A DNA stretch of 64,000 nt from Palsa-506 sp963786975 (GTDB lineage: Bacteria; Actinomycetota; Actinomycetes; Streptosporangiales; Streptosporangiaceae). Position numbers and translations under genes: made by a program. Shown piece after piece: positions 8,120 through 16,692 of the stretch. Each line of letters opens with the position of its first letter. The stretch's first letter is position 1. The notes under the pieces are model-generated. The model ran no database searches and had not been told where the DNA came from. It worked only from the letters and a program-made list of their open reading frames with translations. The stretch lies in NCBI GenBank assembly GCA_963786975.1, contig CAWBBE010000008.1:372001-436000 (forward strand). Direction: 5' to 3'.

Positions 8120-8494
8120 CTAGGACAGCCGGGTGACTGATCGCCGCCCGGCGGCGCCCGCCTGGGGGCCGTGCGCGGGACTGTCCGGGCGCGGCCGGTG
8201 CCGCCGGGTTCCCCGCCGCCCGCCCGGGCGGAGGCCATGCCCGGCCAGCCCGGCCAGCAGCCGGGCCAGCGCGCCGCGGGCCTGCTTCAGCCCGCCGTAC
8301 TGGCCGCTGGCCGCCGGGTGCGTGACCGGCGTGATCCCGTCACCGTCGACCAGGAACAGGCCGGCTCCCCGGCCGGGCCACAGGTAATGATGATCACCAT
8401 CCGGGCCGGCCGGCGACCATAACGCCGGGCCCGGGCCCGCCGCCGACCGCTCGCGGACCACCGTGCCGCTGAGATGCTTGGTCCTGACTGACAT
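8120..8494 (-). CDS. Small hypothetical protein
   Basis: 124 residues. I do not recognise a family. The first 75 residues look like a compact domain (HYLWPGRGAGLFLVDGDG, then PAASGQYGGLKQARGALARL); the last 40 are Arg/Gly/Pro-rich and probably unstructured. The ribosome-binding site AAGAAAGG and the following GCCGCCC match the leader of the APH-like gene almost base for base, which supports this start. It is convergent with the VIT-type gene. Confidence 0.5.
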   Translation of the reverse strand: MSVRTKHLSGTVVRERSAAGPGPALWSPAGPDGDHHYLWPGRGAGLFLVDGDGITPVTHPAASGQYGGLKQARGALARLLAGLAGHGLRPGGRRGTRRHRPRPDSPAHGPQAGAAGRRSVTRLS

Positions 8495-8777
8495 TGGGCG
8501 GCCTTTCTTGCCTGACTCTCCGGAACGTCCGGTATGTCCGGCGCATGAGGGAATTATCTGCCTGCCGGATGACAGTTCCCTGCGTACACGCCGGAAACTT
8601 GCTGAATGAGCCAGCCAGCGGCGGGCCGCAGCCGGAGTTGCCCGCGCGGCCCGCCTGCCTGCGCACCAGCCTGGCCGAGGCCCACGGAGAGCCGCAGGCC
8701 GGCCGGGCCGGATGAGCGCGTCGCCGGCGCCGTTCTCCTCGCGCGGGCCGGGCCAGGCGCCAGCGGCCGGGCAGGCG

Positions 8778-9179
8778 CTAGCGGCCGGCTGGCCGTTCCT
8801 GCACGGTCCAGGCGTTGCCGTCGGGATCGCTGAAGAAGATGAACGAGTTCCAGTCGCCGCCCCGCCCCTCCGCCGGGCCGCCCTCGTCGAAATGCTGGAC
8901 GGTGCTGACCCCGACCCCGCGCCCGGCCAGCTCGGCCCGGGCGGCCTCGATGTCGGGCACGACGAGCTGCGGGCGGGCCGAGCCCGGTGCCGACTCGGCC
9001 AGGCCGGTGCCCAGCACGATCGAGCACGCGGAGCCGGGCGGCGTCAGCTGCACCACCCGGACTTCGTCGCTGACCCGCGTGTCATGGTCGACCACGAAGC
9101 CGGCCTGCTCGCTGTAGAAGCGCTTCGCCCGGTCCACGTCCGCGACCGGCACCACGATCACTTCGAGCTTCCAGTCCAC
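8778..9179 (-). CDS. VOC family protein
   Basis: 133 residues from the GTG at 9179, which has GGAAGGG upstream; the frame is open ten codons further but the paralogue begins at the equivalent of VDWKLEVI. It contains VADVDRAKRFYSEQAGF at the start and FFSDPDGNAWTVQE at the end, a single VOC domain, and is a paralogue of the gene at 2049. The insert ENSF-type region near GGDWNSFIFF is typical of the glyoxalase-like subgroup. The substrate is unknown. Confidence 0.87.
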   Translation of the reverse strand: MDWKLEVIVVPVADVDRAKRFYSEQAGFVVDHDTRVSDEVRVVQLTPPGSACSIVLGTGLAESAPGSARPQLVVPDIEAARAELAGRGVGVSTVQHFDEGGPAEGRGGDWNSFIFFSDPDGNAWTVQERPAGR

Positions 9180-9266
9180 GGCCTCGCCCCTTCCGGAATG
9201 TGCCTCCACGCTAGCTGGCGCCGGTAACCGGCCGGCCAGGGCCGGCCGGGCGGCGCCATCAGGCAG

Positions 9267-9305
9267 GTCCGGGACCGGTCACGCCGGACGTGACCGGTCC
9301 CGGAC
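9267..9305 (-). terminator. 17-bp perfect hairpin downstream of beta-helix gene
   Basis: GTCCGGGACCGGTCACG (9267-9283) pairs exactly with CGTGACCGGTCCCGGAC (9289-9305) around a 5-base loop. It lies 49 bases after the stop of the minus-strand beta-helix gene, and just upstream of the VOC start. There is no U tract; a terminator for the secreted protein gene is the simplest reading. Confidence 0.65.
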
Positions 9306-9353
9306 CCGGTGCCCCGGCCTGGCGATCCGGCCGGGCGGCAGCTCGCGCCCTGG

Positions 9354-10598
9354 TCAGCCGGTGCAGCCCGAGATGGAGTTGACCGGGACGCAGTTGTCGG
9401 GATGGTTATCGGTCACCGGCGTGCCGTTCAGGGTGACCACGCCGCCGCCGTCGTTGAAGATGCCGCCGCCATCGTGCGCGGCCGTGTTACGGGTGACCTG
9501 GCCGTGGTTGAACGTCGTGTCGCCGAAGTTGTAGTAGCCACCGCCGTCAATGCTCGCCGTGTTGTTGCTGAACGTGGTGCCGTTCAGGGTGGCGTTCTCA
9601 CTGTCTTCGTTGTACATGCCGCCGCCGTACTCGGCGGTGTTGGCCGTGAAGGCGCCGCCGTGCAGCGTGGCCTCGTCGTCGTTGTAGAAGCCGCCGCCCT
9701 CATCGGCGGCCTTGTTCAGATGGAAGCTGGTGCCGGTCACCGTGATCACATCGTCGTTGTAGATCCCGCCGCCCCAGCTGGCCTGGTTCTGGTAGAAGCC
9801 GCTGGCGGTCACCACCGGTGATCCGCCTTCGTCGTAGATGCCGCCGCCGTAATCGATCGCGCTGTTGCCGGTGAAGTTGCAGTGGCTTACCAGCGTCGGG
9901 CTGTCTATGTAGACGCCGCCGCCGTAATCGGACGTGTTCTTGGCGAAGGAATCGCCGACCAGAACGGTGCTGAACTCCTCGTCATTGAACGTGCCGGCCC
10001 GTATGATCGTGCCTAGGTCTTTAGTATCCGCGCCAACCGCGCCGCCTACGTCGCCCGCGTGGTTTCCGGTGAAGACCGCGCCGCTGACGAATAGGCCGCC
10101 GCCGTTGTAGATCGCGCCGCCTTCATCGCTGGCAGAGTTACCGCTGAAAGTCCCGCCGTGCACCGTGACGCTGCCGTCCACGTTGTCGATGGCGCCGCCA
10201 TCCGAGGAGTCGGTGAGGCTGCTTCCGGCCGTGTTACCGTTCCGGACGTTGACGTTGTCGAGCTCGAAGCTGACGCCCGAGGTCACCACGAACACGCTGA
10301 AGTCGGGGGTGCCGTGGAAGTAGCTGCGCTCGACGGTGCTCTCGTTGCCCTGGATCGTCAGGTCCACGCCGATGACCAGCGCGGCATCCATCTGGTAGGT
10401 GCAGAACTTGGTCAGCACGAGCGTGTCGCCGCTGACCGCGCCGGCGACGGCGCCGGCCAGCGCGCCGGCGCTGCACGGCACGCTGATCGCGGGCGGCGCG
10501 GGCTTGGCCATCGCCGCCTGGGCGGAGCCCAGGCACAGCGCGACCGCCGCGCCGCCGGTCACCGCCCTTGCCACATTCTTGCCGAAATTCACCCGCAT
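9354..10598 (-). CDS. Secreted right-handed parallel beta-helix protein
   Basis: 414 residues. Residues 1-31 form a signal peptide (KNVAR, hydrophobic AVTGGAAVALCLGSAQA, cleavage near AMA-KP). The rest consists of successive beta-helix coils marked by repeated N-x-A-x-x-x-GGG-[IVFM]-Y-N motifs (for example SDEGGAIYNGG, IDYGGGIYDEGG, AEYGGGMYNEDS), as in pectate-lyase/polymorphic-protein-like folds. The coils are Asp/Gly-rich, so calcium binding is possible (inference). The end, DNCVPVNSISGCTG, has a cysteine pair likely to close the helix. Upstream is GGGGGAG. The role is probably surface or extracellular; no catalytic residues can be assigned. Confidence 0.85.
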   Translation of the reverse strand: MRVNFGKNVARAVTGGAAVALCLGSAQAAMAKPAPPAISVPCSAGALAGAVAGAVSGDTLVLTKFCTYQMDAALVIGVDLTIQGNESTVERSYFHGTPDFSVFVVTSGVSFELDNVNVRNGNTAGSSLTDSSDGGAIDNVDGSVTVHGGTFSGNSASDEGGAIYNGGGLFVSGAVFTGNHAGDVGGAVGADTKDLGTIIRAGTFNDEEFSTVLVGDSFAKNTSDYGGGVYIDSPTLVSHCNFTGNSAIDYGGGIYDEGGSPVVTASGFYQNQASWGGGIYNDDVITVTGTSFHLNKAADEGGGFYNDDEATLHGGAFTANTAEYGGGMYNEDSENATLNGTTFSNNTASIDGGGYYNFGDTTFNHGQVTRNTAAHDGGGIFNDGGGVVTLNGTPVTDNHPDNCVPVNSISGCTG

Positions 10599-11005
10599 TT
10601 AGATCCACTCCCCCTGTACGAAGTCGATATTGTCTGGCGTGCTCCGGATGCCTGCCCAGGCGCTTACCTGACGCGCGGCACTTGCCGCCAGCGTTCTTGC
10701 CGGAAGCGCCGCAAAGCGTGCCTATCCCCCGATCAGGCAGCGGCATTCCCCCGGTCACATCAAGAAACCTGGCCGACAGTACCACGGGCCGAGTGGAACC
10801 TGCGGGATATCAACCGGCGATTGCGGATGCGGAATGCCCGGTAGATAACGTCGGCAGCAATTCAGCGATCAGTCCGGTTCGTTTCATGGCCGCAGGCTTC
10901 CGGCAGATAACGGAAAGGTCCCCGGATCATGAAAGCCCGGCGCGGCCGGCGGCTGCGCTGGCAGGCCGCCGGTTAGCCTCAGTTACCCGGGAGACGGGGT
11001 GGGGG
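10599..11005. other. Gene-free stretch upstream of beta-helix gene
   Basis: About 407 bases between the start of the beta-helix gene and the end of the MFS gene, both on the minus strand. I see no convincing reading frame; somewhat lower GC around 10820-10920 suggests promoter sequence. Confidence 0.45.
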
Positions 11006-12637
11006 TCAGGTCGGCTGGCCGGGGGCGGCGGCCGTGCCTGCGCCGGCCGCGGCATGCACCCGGCAGGCGTCCACCGGCTGCCCGGCGAACTGGCCGCCGG
11101 CGCAGTCCTCGCACCGCACCGCGCGCCGCGGGTTGCGGATCAGGGCCAGGCCGAGTAGCCCGCCCAGCGCGACCAGCACGGCCGAGATCCCGATGCCCAC
11201 GTGGAACGCGTGCACCGACGCGGACTGCACCGCGAGCGCCACATCCCGGCTGATCCCGTGGCCCGGCTCTACCCGGGCCAGGGTCTGCCGGCGCGCCTGC
11301 CCGATGGCCGCCCGCGCGGCCGGGGACAGGCTGTGCCCGGTCAGGCTCTTGCTCAGCGCCTGGCCGAACTGGGCCGAGGCGACCGCGCCGACGGCGGCAA
11401 TCGACAGCAGGCTGGCGATCCGCGCGGTCGCGTTGTTGATCCCGGACGCGATGCCCGCGTTGCCTTCGTCGGCATCCGACAGCACCGTCGCCGTCAGCGG
11501 CGCGACGGTCGCGGCCAGCCCGAGGGAGAACACCAGCAGCGCGGGCAGCAGGCCGGTCAGGTAGTTCACGGTCGCGCCGAGCCGCAGCATCAGCGCCAGG
11601 CCGGCCGCGGCGACCAGCGGCCCGGCGCCCATGAACAGCCGCGGCCCGAACCGGTCGGCGAGCTTCCCGAAGCGCTTGGACAGCGCGAACATCACCAGGG
11701 TGGTGGGCATCACGGCGAGCCCGGAGCGCAGCGCGCTGTACCCGGCCACCTCCTGCAGGAAGAGCACCAGCAGGAAGAACGTGATGCCCAGGCCGCCGTA
11801 CATGGACAAGGTCTGCACGTTGCCGACGGCGAAGTTCCGCCGCCGGAACAGCCCCATCGGCACCGTCGGCGCCGGAGTGCGCCGCTCGTGCGCGACGAAC
11901 AGGCCGAGCAGCACGATGCCGGCCAGCCCGGGAACCCACACCTGGGGGCTGCCCCAGCCGGCGTCCGGCAGCCGGATCAGCGCCAGCACCGGCCCGGCGA
12001 GGCCGAGGAACGTCAGCGCGGCGCCCAGCCAGTCCACCGGAACGTGCGCGGCGCCGCGTTCGCGGCCAGGCACGGCCATGGTGATCAGCACCAGCGTGAC
12101 GATCACGAACGGCACGTTGATGGCGAAGATCAGCCGCCAGGAGACCGCGTCGACCAGGTAGCCGCCCGCCAGCGGGCCGATCACCGTGGCGATCCCGGCC
12201 CATGCCGTCCACGAGCCGATCGCCGCGCCGCGTTCCTCGCGCGAGAAGGCGGCGACGATCACCGCCAGCGCGCTCGGCGTCAGCAGCGCACCGAACGCGC
12301 CCTGCAGCGCCCGGCCGGCGATCAGCACCCCGATGTCCGGCGCGAACGCGCACAGCACGGAGCACAGCCCGAATCCGGCGACGCCGATGGAGAACACCCG
12401 CCGCTCGCCGAAGATGTCCCCGAGCGACCCGCCGACCAGGATCAGCGAGCCGAGCGCGAGCAGGTAGGCGTTGGACACCCATTGCTGGCCGGCCAGCCCG
12501 CCGCCGAGGTCAGCCCGGATGGCAGGCAGCGCGACGTTGACCGCGGTGGCATCGAGGCCGGCCACGAACGAGCCCATGATCGCCGCGATCAGGGCCAGCC
12601 GCTTGCGCCGGTCCGCGGAGGTGCTGGACGAAGCCAT
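11006..12637 (-). CDS. DHA2-family (14-helix) MFS multidrug exporter
   Basis: 543 residues. Typical EmrB/QacA-type protein: helix 1 with MGSFVAGLDATAVNVALPAI (motif D1), LGDIFGERRVF (motif A) after helix 2, GRALQGAFGALLTPSALAVI (helix 4) and the proton-antiport motif C region AGIATVIGPLAGGYLVD in helix 5. Fourteen hydrophobic segments can be counted. The C-terminal tail is cytosolic and unusual, with a CEDCAGG cysteine pair and a third Cys. GAGGG six bases before the ATG supports the start. It exports hydrophobic drugs or metabolites by proton antiport; the substrate is unknown. Confidence 0.9.
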   Translation of the reverse strand: MASSSTSADRRKRLALIAAIMGSFVAGLDATAVNVALPAIRADLGGGLAGQQWVSNAYLLALGSLILVGGSLGDIFGERRVFSIGVAGFGLCSVLCAFAPDIGVLIAGRALQGAFGALLTPSALAVIVAAFSREERGAAIGSWTAWAGIATVIGPLAGGYLVDAVSWRLIFAINVPFVIVTLVLITMAVPGRERGAAHVPVDWLGAALTFLGLAGPVLALIRLPDAGWGSPQVWVPGLAGIVLLGLFVAHERRTPAPTVPMGLFRRRNFAVGNVQTLSMYGGLGITFFLLVLFLQEVAGYSALRSGLAVMPTTLVMFALSKRFGKLADRFGPRLFMGAGPLVAAAGLALMLRLGATVNYLTGLLPALLVFSLGLAATVAPLTATVLSDADEGNAGIASGINNATARIASLLSIAAVGAVASAQFGQALSKSLTGHSLSPAARAAIGQARRQTLARVEPGHGISRDVALAVQSASVHAFHVGIGISAVLVALGGLLGLALIRNPRRAVRCEDCAGGQFAGQPVDACRVHAAAGAGTAAAPGQPT

Positions 12638-12952
12638 TCGGGTCCCTCACATGGTCTCGATCGGTCTTCGCACCATAACCAATCGCCGCGGGGCCGGCTG
12701 AAGGCGATTCTTGAACGGACGGGCCGCCGCCGGTCACCCTGGCCGGCTGCTGGACCCGGGCCCGGGTCCAGCGCCGCGCCAGCCCGGGAATGTCGCTTTA
12801 TCGGTTTCTTCTTCCCTTGGCCGCGAGCCGGTTAATCGCGGGCCCGCTGGCCGGGCCTGTGCGGCAGCTGGGCGGCGCCGTAACTCGGCGGCGTGGCCTG
12901 CCGGGCAGGCCATACGGTGGAAGCCGACGCCGATGCTGAGACAGGAGCCGTG
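12638..12952. other. Gene-free divergent intergenic region
   Basis: About 315 bases between the divergent MFS and DUF1707 genes. No supported gene; it holds the promoters for both. Confidence 0.4.
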
Positions 12953-13600
12953 GTGGATGAGGCAGAGCGCCCGGCCGGGCCGGATGGCGGCATGCGTGTC
13001 TCCGACGCCGAACGCGACGCCGCGCTGGAGAAGCTGGGCGAGCACGCGGCCGCCGGCCGCTGACCCTTGATGAGCTGGAGGACCGCGCGGGCCGGATGCT
13101 CGCCGCGAAGACCCGCGCCGACGTTCAGGAACTGACCAGTGACCTGCCGCCGGAGGCGGCCAGGCCCGCCGCCCGGCGCAGGCCGACCCGCTGGCTGATC
13201 GCCGTGCTGGGCGGGTCCCAGCGGCGCGGCCGGCTCCGCGCGGCCGGCCGGGTGAACATGATCGCGCTGCTCGGCGGCGATCATGTCGACCTCCGCGACG
13301 CCGAGATCGACGGCGGCGAGGTTACCGTGAACGCGGTCTCGGTGCTGGGCGGCGGTAATTTCTACGTGCCCGACACGATCGAGGTCGAGGTCGACGGATT
13401 CTCGGTGCTGGGCGGGAATAACGAGCGCGGCGGCCAGCCCCGGCTGCGGCCCGGCGCTCCGCTGGTCCGGATCCGGGCTTACAACCTGATGGGCGGGAGT
13501 ACGATCTGGCGGCTGCCGCCGGAGGCCCGCGGCAAGTCGCTGAAGGCAGCCAGGAAGCTGGCCCGGGCGGCCGAGCGCGGCCGGCTCCGGGCCCGCGGTA
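12953..13600 (+). pseudogene. DUF1707 domain protein broken by a one-base frameshift
   Basis: The first frame (GTG 12953; MRVSDAERDAALEKLGEHAAAGR) stops at TGA 13061-13063. Moving back one base at that point continues the family sequence exactly: L-T-L-D-E-L-E-D-R-A-G-R, then TRADVQELTSDLP and a beta-rich region with the repeated LLGGDHV/VLGGGNF/VLGGNNE motif. One G appears to be missing in the run before CTGACC. The second frame also has no stop until 14139 and runs antisense into the MFS gene beyond 13479, so its true C-terminus (near 13600) is uncertain. Either a sequencing error or a decaying gene. Product: small regulator-like protein of unknown role. Confidence 0.75.
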
Positions 13601-15017
13601 ACCGCCGCGGCCGCGGCCGGCCCGGGCCGGACTGCGGCGCGCTGGCCTGCCCGGGCCGGCCAGCCCGCGCGAACAGCGCGGCTCCGGTGGCGGCGACGGC
13701 GGCGGCGACGGCCCAGGCGATGACAGGCGCCGGGCTGCCGCTGGCAGGTACGCCGGTGGTGGCCGCCGCGATGAGGAGCAGGGCGGAGATGCCGATCGCG
13801 GTGCCGAGCTGGGCCGCGGTGTTGATGATCCCGGCGGCGGCGCCCCGCCACCGGGCCGCCACGTCGGTGCCCAGGCTGGTGGCGGCCACCGAGGACACGC
13901 CGATTCCGGCGCCTGCCACCGTGGCGCATAGCGGTACCGTCCACCCGGCCGCGGCGGCCGGGATCAGGGCGAGGTCAGCGACCGCAATGCAGGCCAGGCC
14001 GGCGGCCACCACGTATTGCGGGCGCAGCCGCCGCAGCAGCCTGGCCGCCAGCGCGGAGCCGGCGATCACCGCCAGGCTGAACGGCAGCAAGGCGGCCGCC
14101 GCCTGCAGCGGGCTACGCCGCAGGGTGTCCTGCAGGTAGAGCGTCACCAGCGTGAGGACCGAGCTGGTGGTGGCGGTGTTGAGCAGGCTGCCGGCCGTCC
14201 CCTGGCGGAGCGGCCTGGACCGCAGCAGCGGGGCCGGCAGCAACGGCGCAACCGCCCTGCGGTCAATGATCACGAACGCGCCGGCCGCCGCCGCGCAGGC
14301 TGCCAGCAGCAGGCCGCCGGCGTCGCGGTGAGCCGCCTCGGTGAGCAGGGTAGTGCCGACCACGAATGTCATGACCGCCGCGATGAACGCGGCCGACCCG
14401 GCCAGGTTCAGCGACGTGGCCCGCTCGGCGTCACGGCCGGGCGGCAGCGAGCAGCGGATGGCGGCGGCCAGCAGGCCGGCCAGCGGGACGTACGCCCAGA
14501 AGATGAGCCGCCAGCTGGTCAGGTCGGTCACGATCCCGCCGATGACGAAGCCGCTGGCCCCGGCGGCCGCGCCGGCCGCGCTCCAGATCGCGATCGCCCG
14601 CCGCCTGGCCCGGCCCTCGGCGGTGACCGTGGTCAGCAGCCGCAGCGCCGACGGGACGGACCCGGCCGCGGCGGCGCCCTGCAGGCAGCGGCCGGCCGTC
14701 AGGGTGACCACCGATGTTGCGGTGGCGGCCGTCACGGCGCCGGCCGCGAATACGCCCAGGCTGGCGATGATCGTGCGGCGATGGCCGAACCGGTCGCCGA
14801 GCCGCGCCCCCAGCATCAGCAGGCCGCCGAAGAACATGGCGTAGCCGGTCGCGATCAGGCTGCCGAATGACGCCGGGGCCTGCAGGGTGGCCAGCATCGC
14901 CGGCAGTGCGGTCACGACCACGGTGACGCCGAGCACGTCGACGAACTGCACCAGGCAGAGCGAGATCACCGCCAGGCCGGCCCAGGTTCGCCGGCCCGGG
15001 GCCCTGGCGATGATCAT
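13479..15017 (-). CDS. MFS transporter, DHA2-like
   Basis: 512 residues. Helix 1 VISLCLVQFVDVLGVTVVVTAL, motif A LGARLGDRFGHRRT after helix 2, helix 4 GRCLQGAAAAGSVPSAL and motif-C-like SAAGAAAGASGFVIGG define an MFS exporter with about 14 helices. The last about 70 residues are Arg/Pro/Ser-rich, unlike a transporter, and are antisense to the DUF1707 gene, so the real protein may end near RAGRPG (around 13640). AGGATC upstream of the ATG acts as ribosome-binding site. Substrate unknown. Confidence 0.85.
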   Translation of the reverse strand: MIIARAPGRRTWAGLAVISLCLVQFVDVLGVTVVVTALPAMLATLQAPASFGSLIATGYAMFFGGLLMLGARLGDRFGHRRTIIASLGVFAAGAVTAATATSVVTLTAGRCLQGAAAAGSVPSALRLLTTVTAEGRARRRAIAIWSAAGAAAGASGFVIGGIVTDLTSWRLIFWAYVPLAGLLAAAIRCSLPPGRDAERATSLNLAGSAAFIAAVMTFVVGTTLLTEAAHRDAGGLLLAACAAAAGAFVIIDRRAVAPLLPAPLLRSRPLRQGTAGSLLNTATTSSVLTLVTLYLQDTLRRSPLQAAAALLPFSLAVIAGSALAARLLRRLRPQYVVAAGLACIAVADLALIPAAAAGWTVPLCATVAGAGIGVSSVAATSLGTDVAARWRGAAAGIINTAAQLGTAIGISALLLIAAATTGVPASGSPAPVIAWAVAAAVAATGAALFARAGRPGQASAPQSGPGRPRPRRLPRARSRPRSAARASFLAAFSDLPRASGGSRQIVLPPIRL

Positions 15018-15146
15018 GGCTAGATCCTAAGCCGGCTCCGCGTCCGGCGGCCTGGCCGCTGGCCCGCGCCGCGGCACGATTGCCCGCGCGGCCGGTCACC
15101 GGCCCGGCAACGCCAGCAGCGTGCCTGGCGGAACTCACCGCTGACG

Positions 15147-15190
15147 CCAGCGCGCGGCAGCGCGGCCGTCGCCGCACTGCCGCGCGCTGG
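15147..15190 (-). terminator. 14-bp perfect inverted repeat after SHOCT gene
   Basis: CCAGCGCGCGGCAG (15147-15160) and CTGCCGCGCGCTGG (15177-15190) are exact complements with a 16-base loop, 17 bases beyond the stop of the minus-strand SHOCT gene. Probable terminator without U tract. Confidence 0.6.
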
Positions 15191-15206
15191 GCGCCGGGCA
15201 AGCTAC

Positions 15207-15635
15207 TCAGGTGAGGATCTTGGCCTTCTCCCGGGCGAACTCGTCGGCGGTGATAACGCCGCGGTCGCGGAGGTCGGCCAGCTTCGCCAGCTGGTCAGCG
15301 GAACTGCCGCCCGATCCCGATGCGCCCGATCCGGACGCCTGCATCTGCTGGTAGGCCTGCTGCTGCCGGCGGAACTGCCGCTCGGCCTGCTGCTCGGACC
15401 GCTCGTGCATGTCGCCACCGCGGACGATGAGGTAGACCAGCACGCCGATGAACGGGATGATGAGCACGAAAATGACCCAGAGCGCCTTCGCCCAGCCAGA
15501 AAGGTCATGACTGCGGAAAATGTCGAAATACACATAGACCAGCAGCCAGATCCAGGCCACCCACAGGAAGAACTCGAGCATCGTCCAGAAGATGTTCAAC
15601 AGCGGGTAGGACGACGACGAAAGAGCAATTGCCAT
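15207..15635 (-). CDS. PLDc_N/SHOCT-domain membrane protein
   Basis: 142 residues from the ATG at 15635, which has AAGGAG six bases upstream (an earlier in-frame start lacks this). Two hydrophobic helices (IFWTMLEFFLWVAWIWLLVY and ALWVIFVLIIPFIGVLVYLI) with FRSHDLSGWAK between them match the PLDc_N (phospholipase D N-terminal) membrane module. After a Gln/Arg-rich linker, the last 30 residues (ADQLAKLADLRDRGVITADEF) form a SHOCT motif, a short oligomerisation module. Common in actinobacteria; function unknown. Confidence 0.9.
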   Translation of the reverse strand: MAIALSSSSYPLLNIFWTMLEFFLWVAWIWLLVYVYFDIFRSHDLSGWAKALWVIFVLIIPFIGVLVYLIVRGGDMHERSEQQAERQFRRQQQAYQQMQASGSGASGSGGSSADQLAKLADLRDRGVITADEFAREKAKILT

Positions 15636-16093
15636 GTTTCTCCTTGGCGCCACCGTGGTTACGCTTAGTTAGCCGGCCCAGTGGCTGCAATCAGTTAGCT
15701 GGATTCCGTGCCTATTCGCGGTGCGGAGTCAGCATTCCCCGGCAGCGGATCGCTGACATCACCCGTCGCGGGTGACCTGCCTGCCCGGTGAGCAGCGGAT
15801 CGCCGCCGCAGCGACGTTGCCGCCATTCGTGCCTGGCCGGCCAGCAGGAGCCAGCCATAACCCTGGGTGCCCGGCGCAGCCAGCCACGGCCAGCGCACGC
15901 ATGCCCTTCTCGGCGCCGGTGGCTCCGCCGGCAGCGTGCCGGATGTGGCACCGGGCCATTGAGGTGTGGCTCAAAGCCACATTCAGCAGGTTGCCCGGCG
16001 ATATGCGGGCTAGCCTCAGCCGGGTGATCCGGTGCCTGCGATCACCCGGTTCAGCGCCGCACCGGGCAACGGGCGGGCGAGCGACGAGCCCGG
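15636..16093. other. Gene-free stretch
   Basis: About 458 bases without a convincing gene. It contains a 7-bp hairpin TGTGGCT-CAA-AGCCACA (15965-15981) and an IR-like GTGATCCGG/CGATCACCCGG area near 16022-16050. Reading frames here lack a ribosome-binding site or family resemblance. Confidence 0.4.
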
Positions 16094-16420
16094 CTACCGC
16101 GGCGGGCCGGGCCCGCAGGCCGGGCCGAGCGCTGTCCGCAGCTCGGACAGGTCCGCCGTCACGACGGTATGCGGGTTCAGCCCCGGACGCTGGCTGCGGG
16201 CCACATAGCGGGCCCGGTCGGCGACGGCTTCCCGCCAGATCCTGAACCCGGGGAAATCTGCCTGCAGCGCGGCTAACTCGGCGTCGGGCGGGCCGGCCTG
16301 TGAGGCCGCCGCCGCCGGATCCGGGCCGGACCAGGCGGCGAAGAAGCCCCGTAGCGAGACGACCGGATCGGGCTGCCCGGGCTGCGATCCGGCCGCCTGC
16401 GGGCCGTCTGCGGCGCTCAT
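16094..16420 (-). CDS. Small hypothetical protein, coupled to upstream gene
   Basis: 108 residues from the ATG at 16420, which overlaps the upstream stop as ATGA. The conserved-looking core is LAALQADFPGFRIWREAVADRARYVARSQRPGLNP, ending in DLSELRTAL; such proteins occur in actinobacteria next to a GntR regulator and a second 60-80 residue protein. A role is not known. The longer frame upstream of 16420 is Arg/Gly-rich and is the shadow of its partner. Confidence 0.65.
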   Translation of the reverse strand: MSAADGPQAAGSQPGQPDPVVSLRGFFAAWSGPDPAAAASQAGPPDAELAALQADFPGFRIWREAVADRARYVARSQRPGLNPHTVVTADLSELRTALGPACGPGPPR

Positions 16421-16599
16421 CGCTGCTCCGCCTGCCGGATCCTGGCGTCCAGTTCGGCCGGGCCGGGCGCGGCCAGCACCGGTAACGACGCCGCCGCGGG
16501 CCGCCTGACCGCCAGCCACGCGACGGGATCCTCGGTCCTGGTGATCTGCCAGCGCTCGCCATGCTCATGCATCAGTTCCGCCAGTGAAGTCTCGTCCAT
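16417..16599 (-). CDS. Small hypothetical protein, first gene of two-gene unit
   Basis: 60 residues: it begins MDETSLAELMHEHGERWQI and continues RTEDPVAWLAVRRP. The pattern (short acidic helix, then WQI, then a strand) recurs in actinobacterial loci paired with the next gene. It is translationally coupled to it and divergent from the GntR gene, with operator-like repeats in the 93-base gap. The function is unknown. Confidence 0.65.
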   Translation of the reverse strand: MDETSLAELMHEHGERWQITRTEDPVAWLAVRRPAAASLPVLAAPGPAELDARIRQAEQR

Positions 16600-16625
16600 G
16601 GCGGTAATCCTACACTACTATGCTA

Positions 16626-16642
16626 GCTATGTCAGCCATAGC
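16626..16642. promoter_or_regulatory. Candidate GntR operator (GCTATG-N5-CATAGC)
   Basis: A perfect 6-bp inverted repeat with 5-base spacer in the gap between the GntR gene and the divergent small-gene pair. The neighbourhood also has overlapping GCCATGC/GCATGGC elements. Confidence 0.55.
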
Positions 16643-16665
16643 AGCCATGCTCTGGGCAGGGCTGT

Positions 16666-16678
16666 CATGCCAGGCATG
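16666..16678. promoter_or_regulatory. Second candidate GntR operator (CATGCC-A-GGCATG)
   Basis: A perfect 6-bp inverted repeat with 1-base spacer, immediately upstream of the GntR -10 box at 16681. Binding here would block GntR transcription, fitting autoregulation. Confidence 0.5.
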
Positions 16679-16680
16679 GC

Positions 16681-16686
16681 TACCGT
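16681..16686 (+). promoter_or_regulatory. Candidate leaderless -10 box (TACCGT) for GntR
   Basis: TACCGT is followed by six bases and the ATG at 16693; there is no Shine-Dalgarno sequence. Confidence 0.45.
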
Positions 16687-16692
16687 GTTGTC

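Noticed and set aside
11201..12835. Very long plus-strand frame across the DHA2 MFS gene
   Set aside because: The translation is Arg/His/Gln/Asp-rich with no family pattern, and the minus strand encodes an obvious transporter with 14 helices and antiport motifs.
13601..14139. Extended DUF1707 reading frame on the plus strand
   Set aside because: It is antisense to the clear MFS gene on the other strand and has low-complexity translation; only the part to about 13600 fits the family.
15759..16568. Minus-strand frame between the SHOCT gene and the small coupled genes
   Set aside because: Only a weak hydrophilic segment (NVALSHTSMARCHIRH) stands out; no ribosome-binding site or family match supports it.
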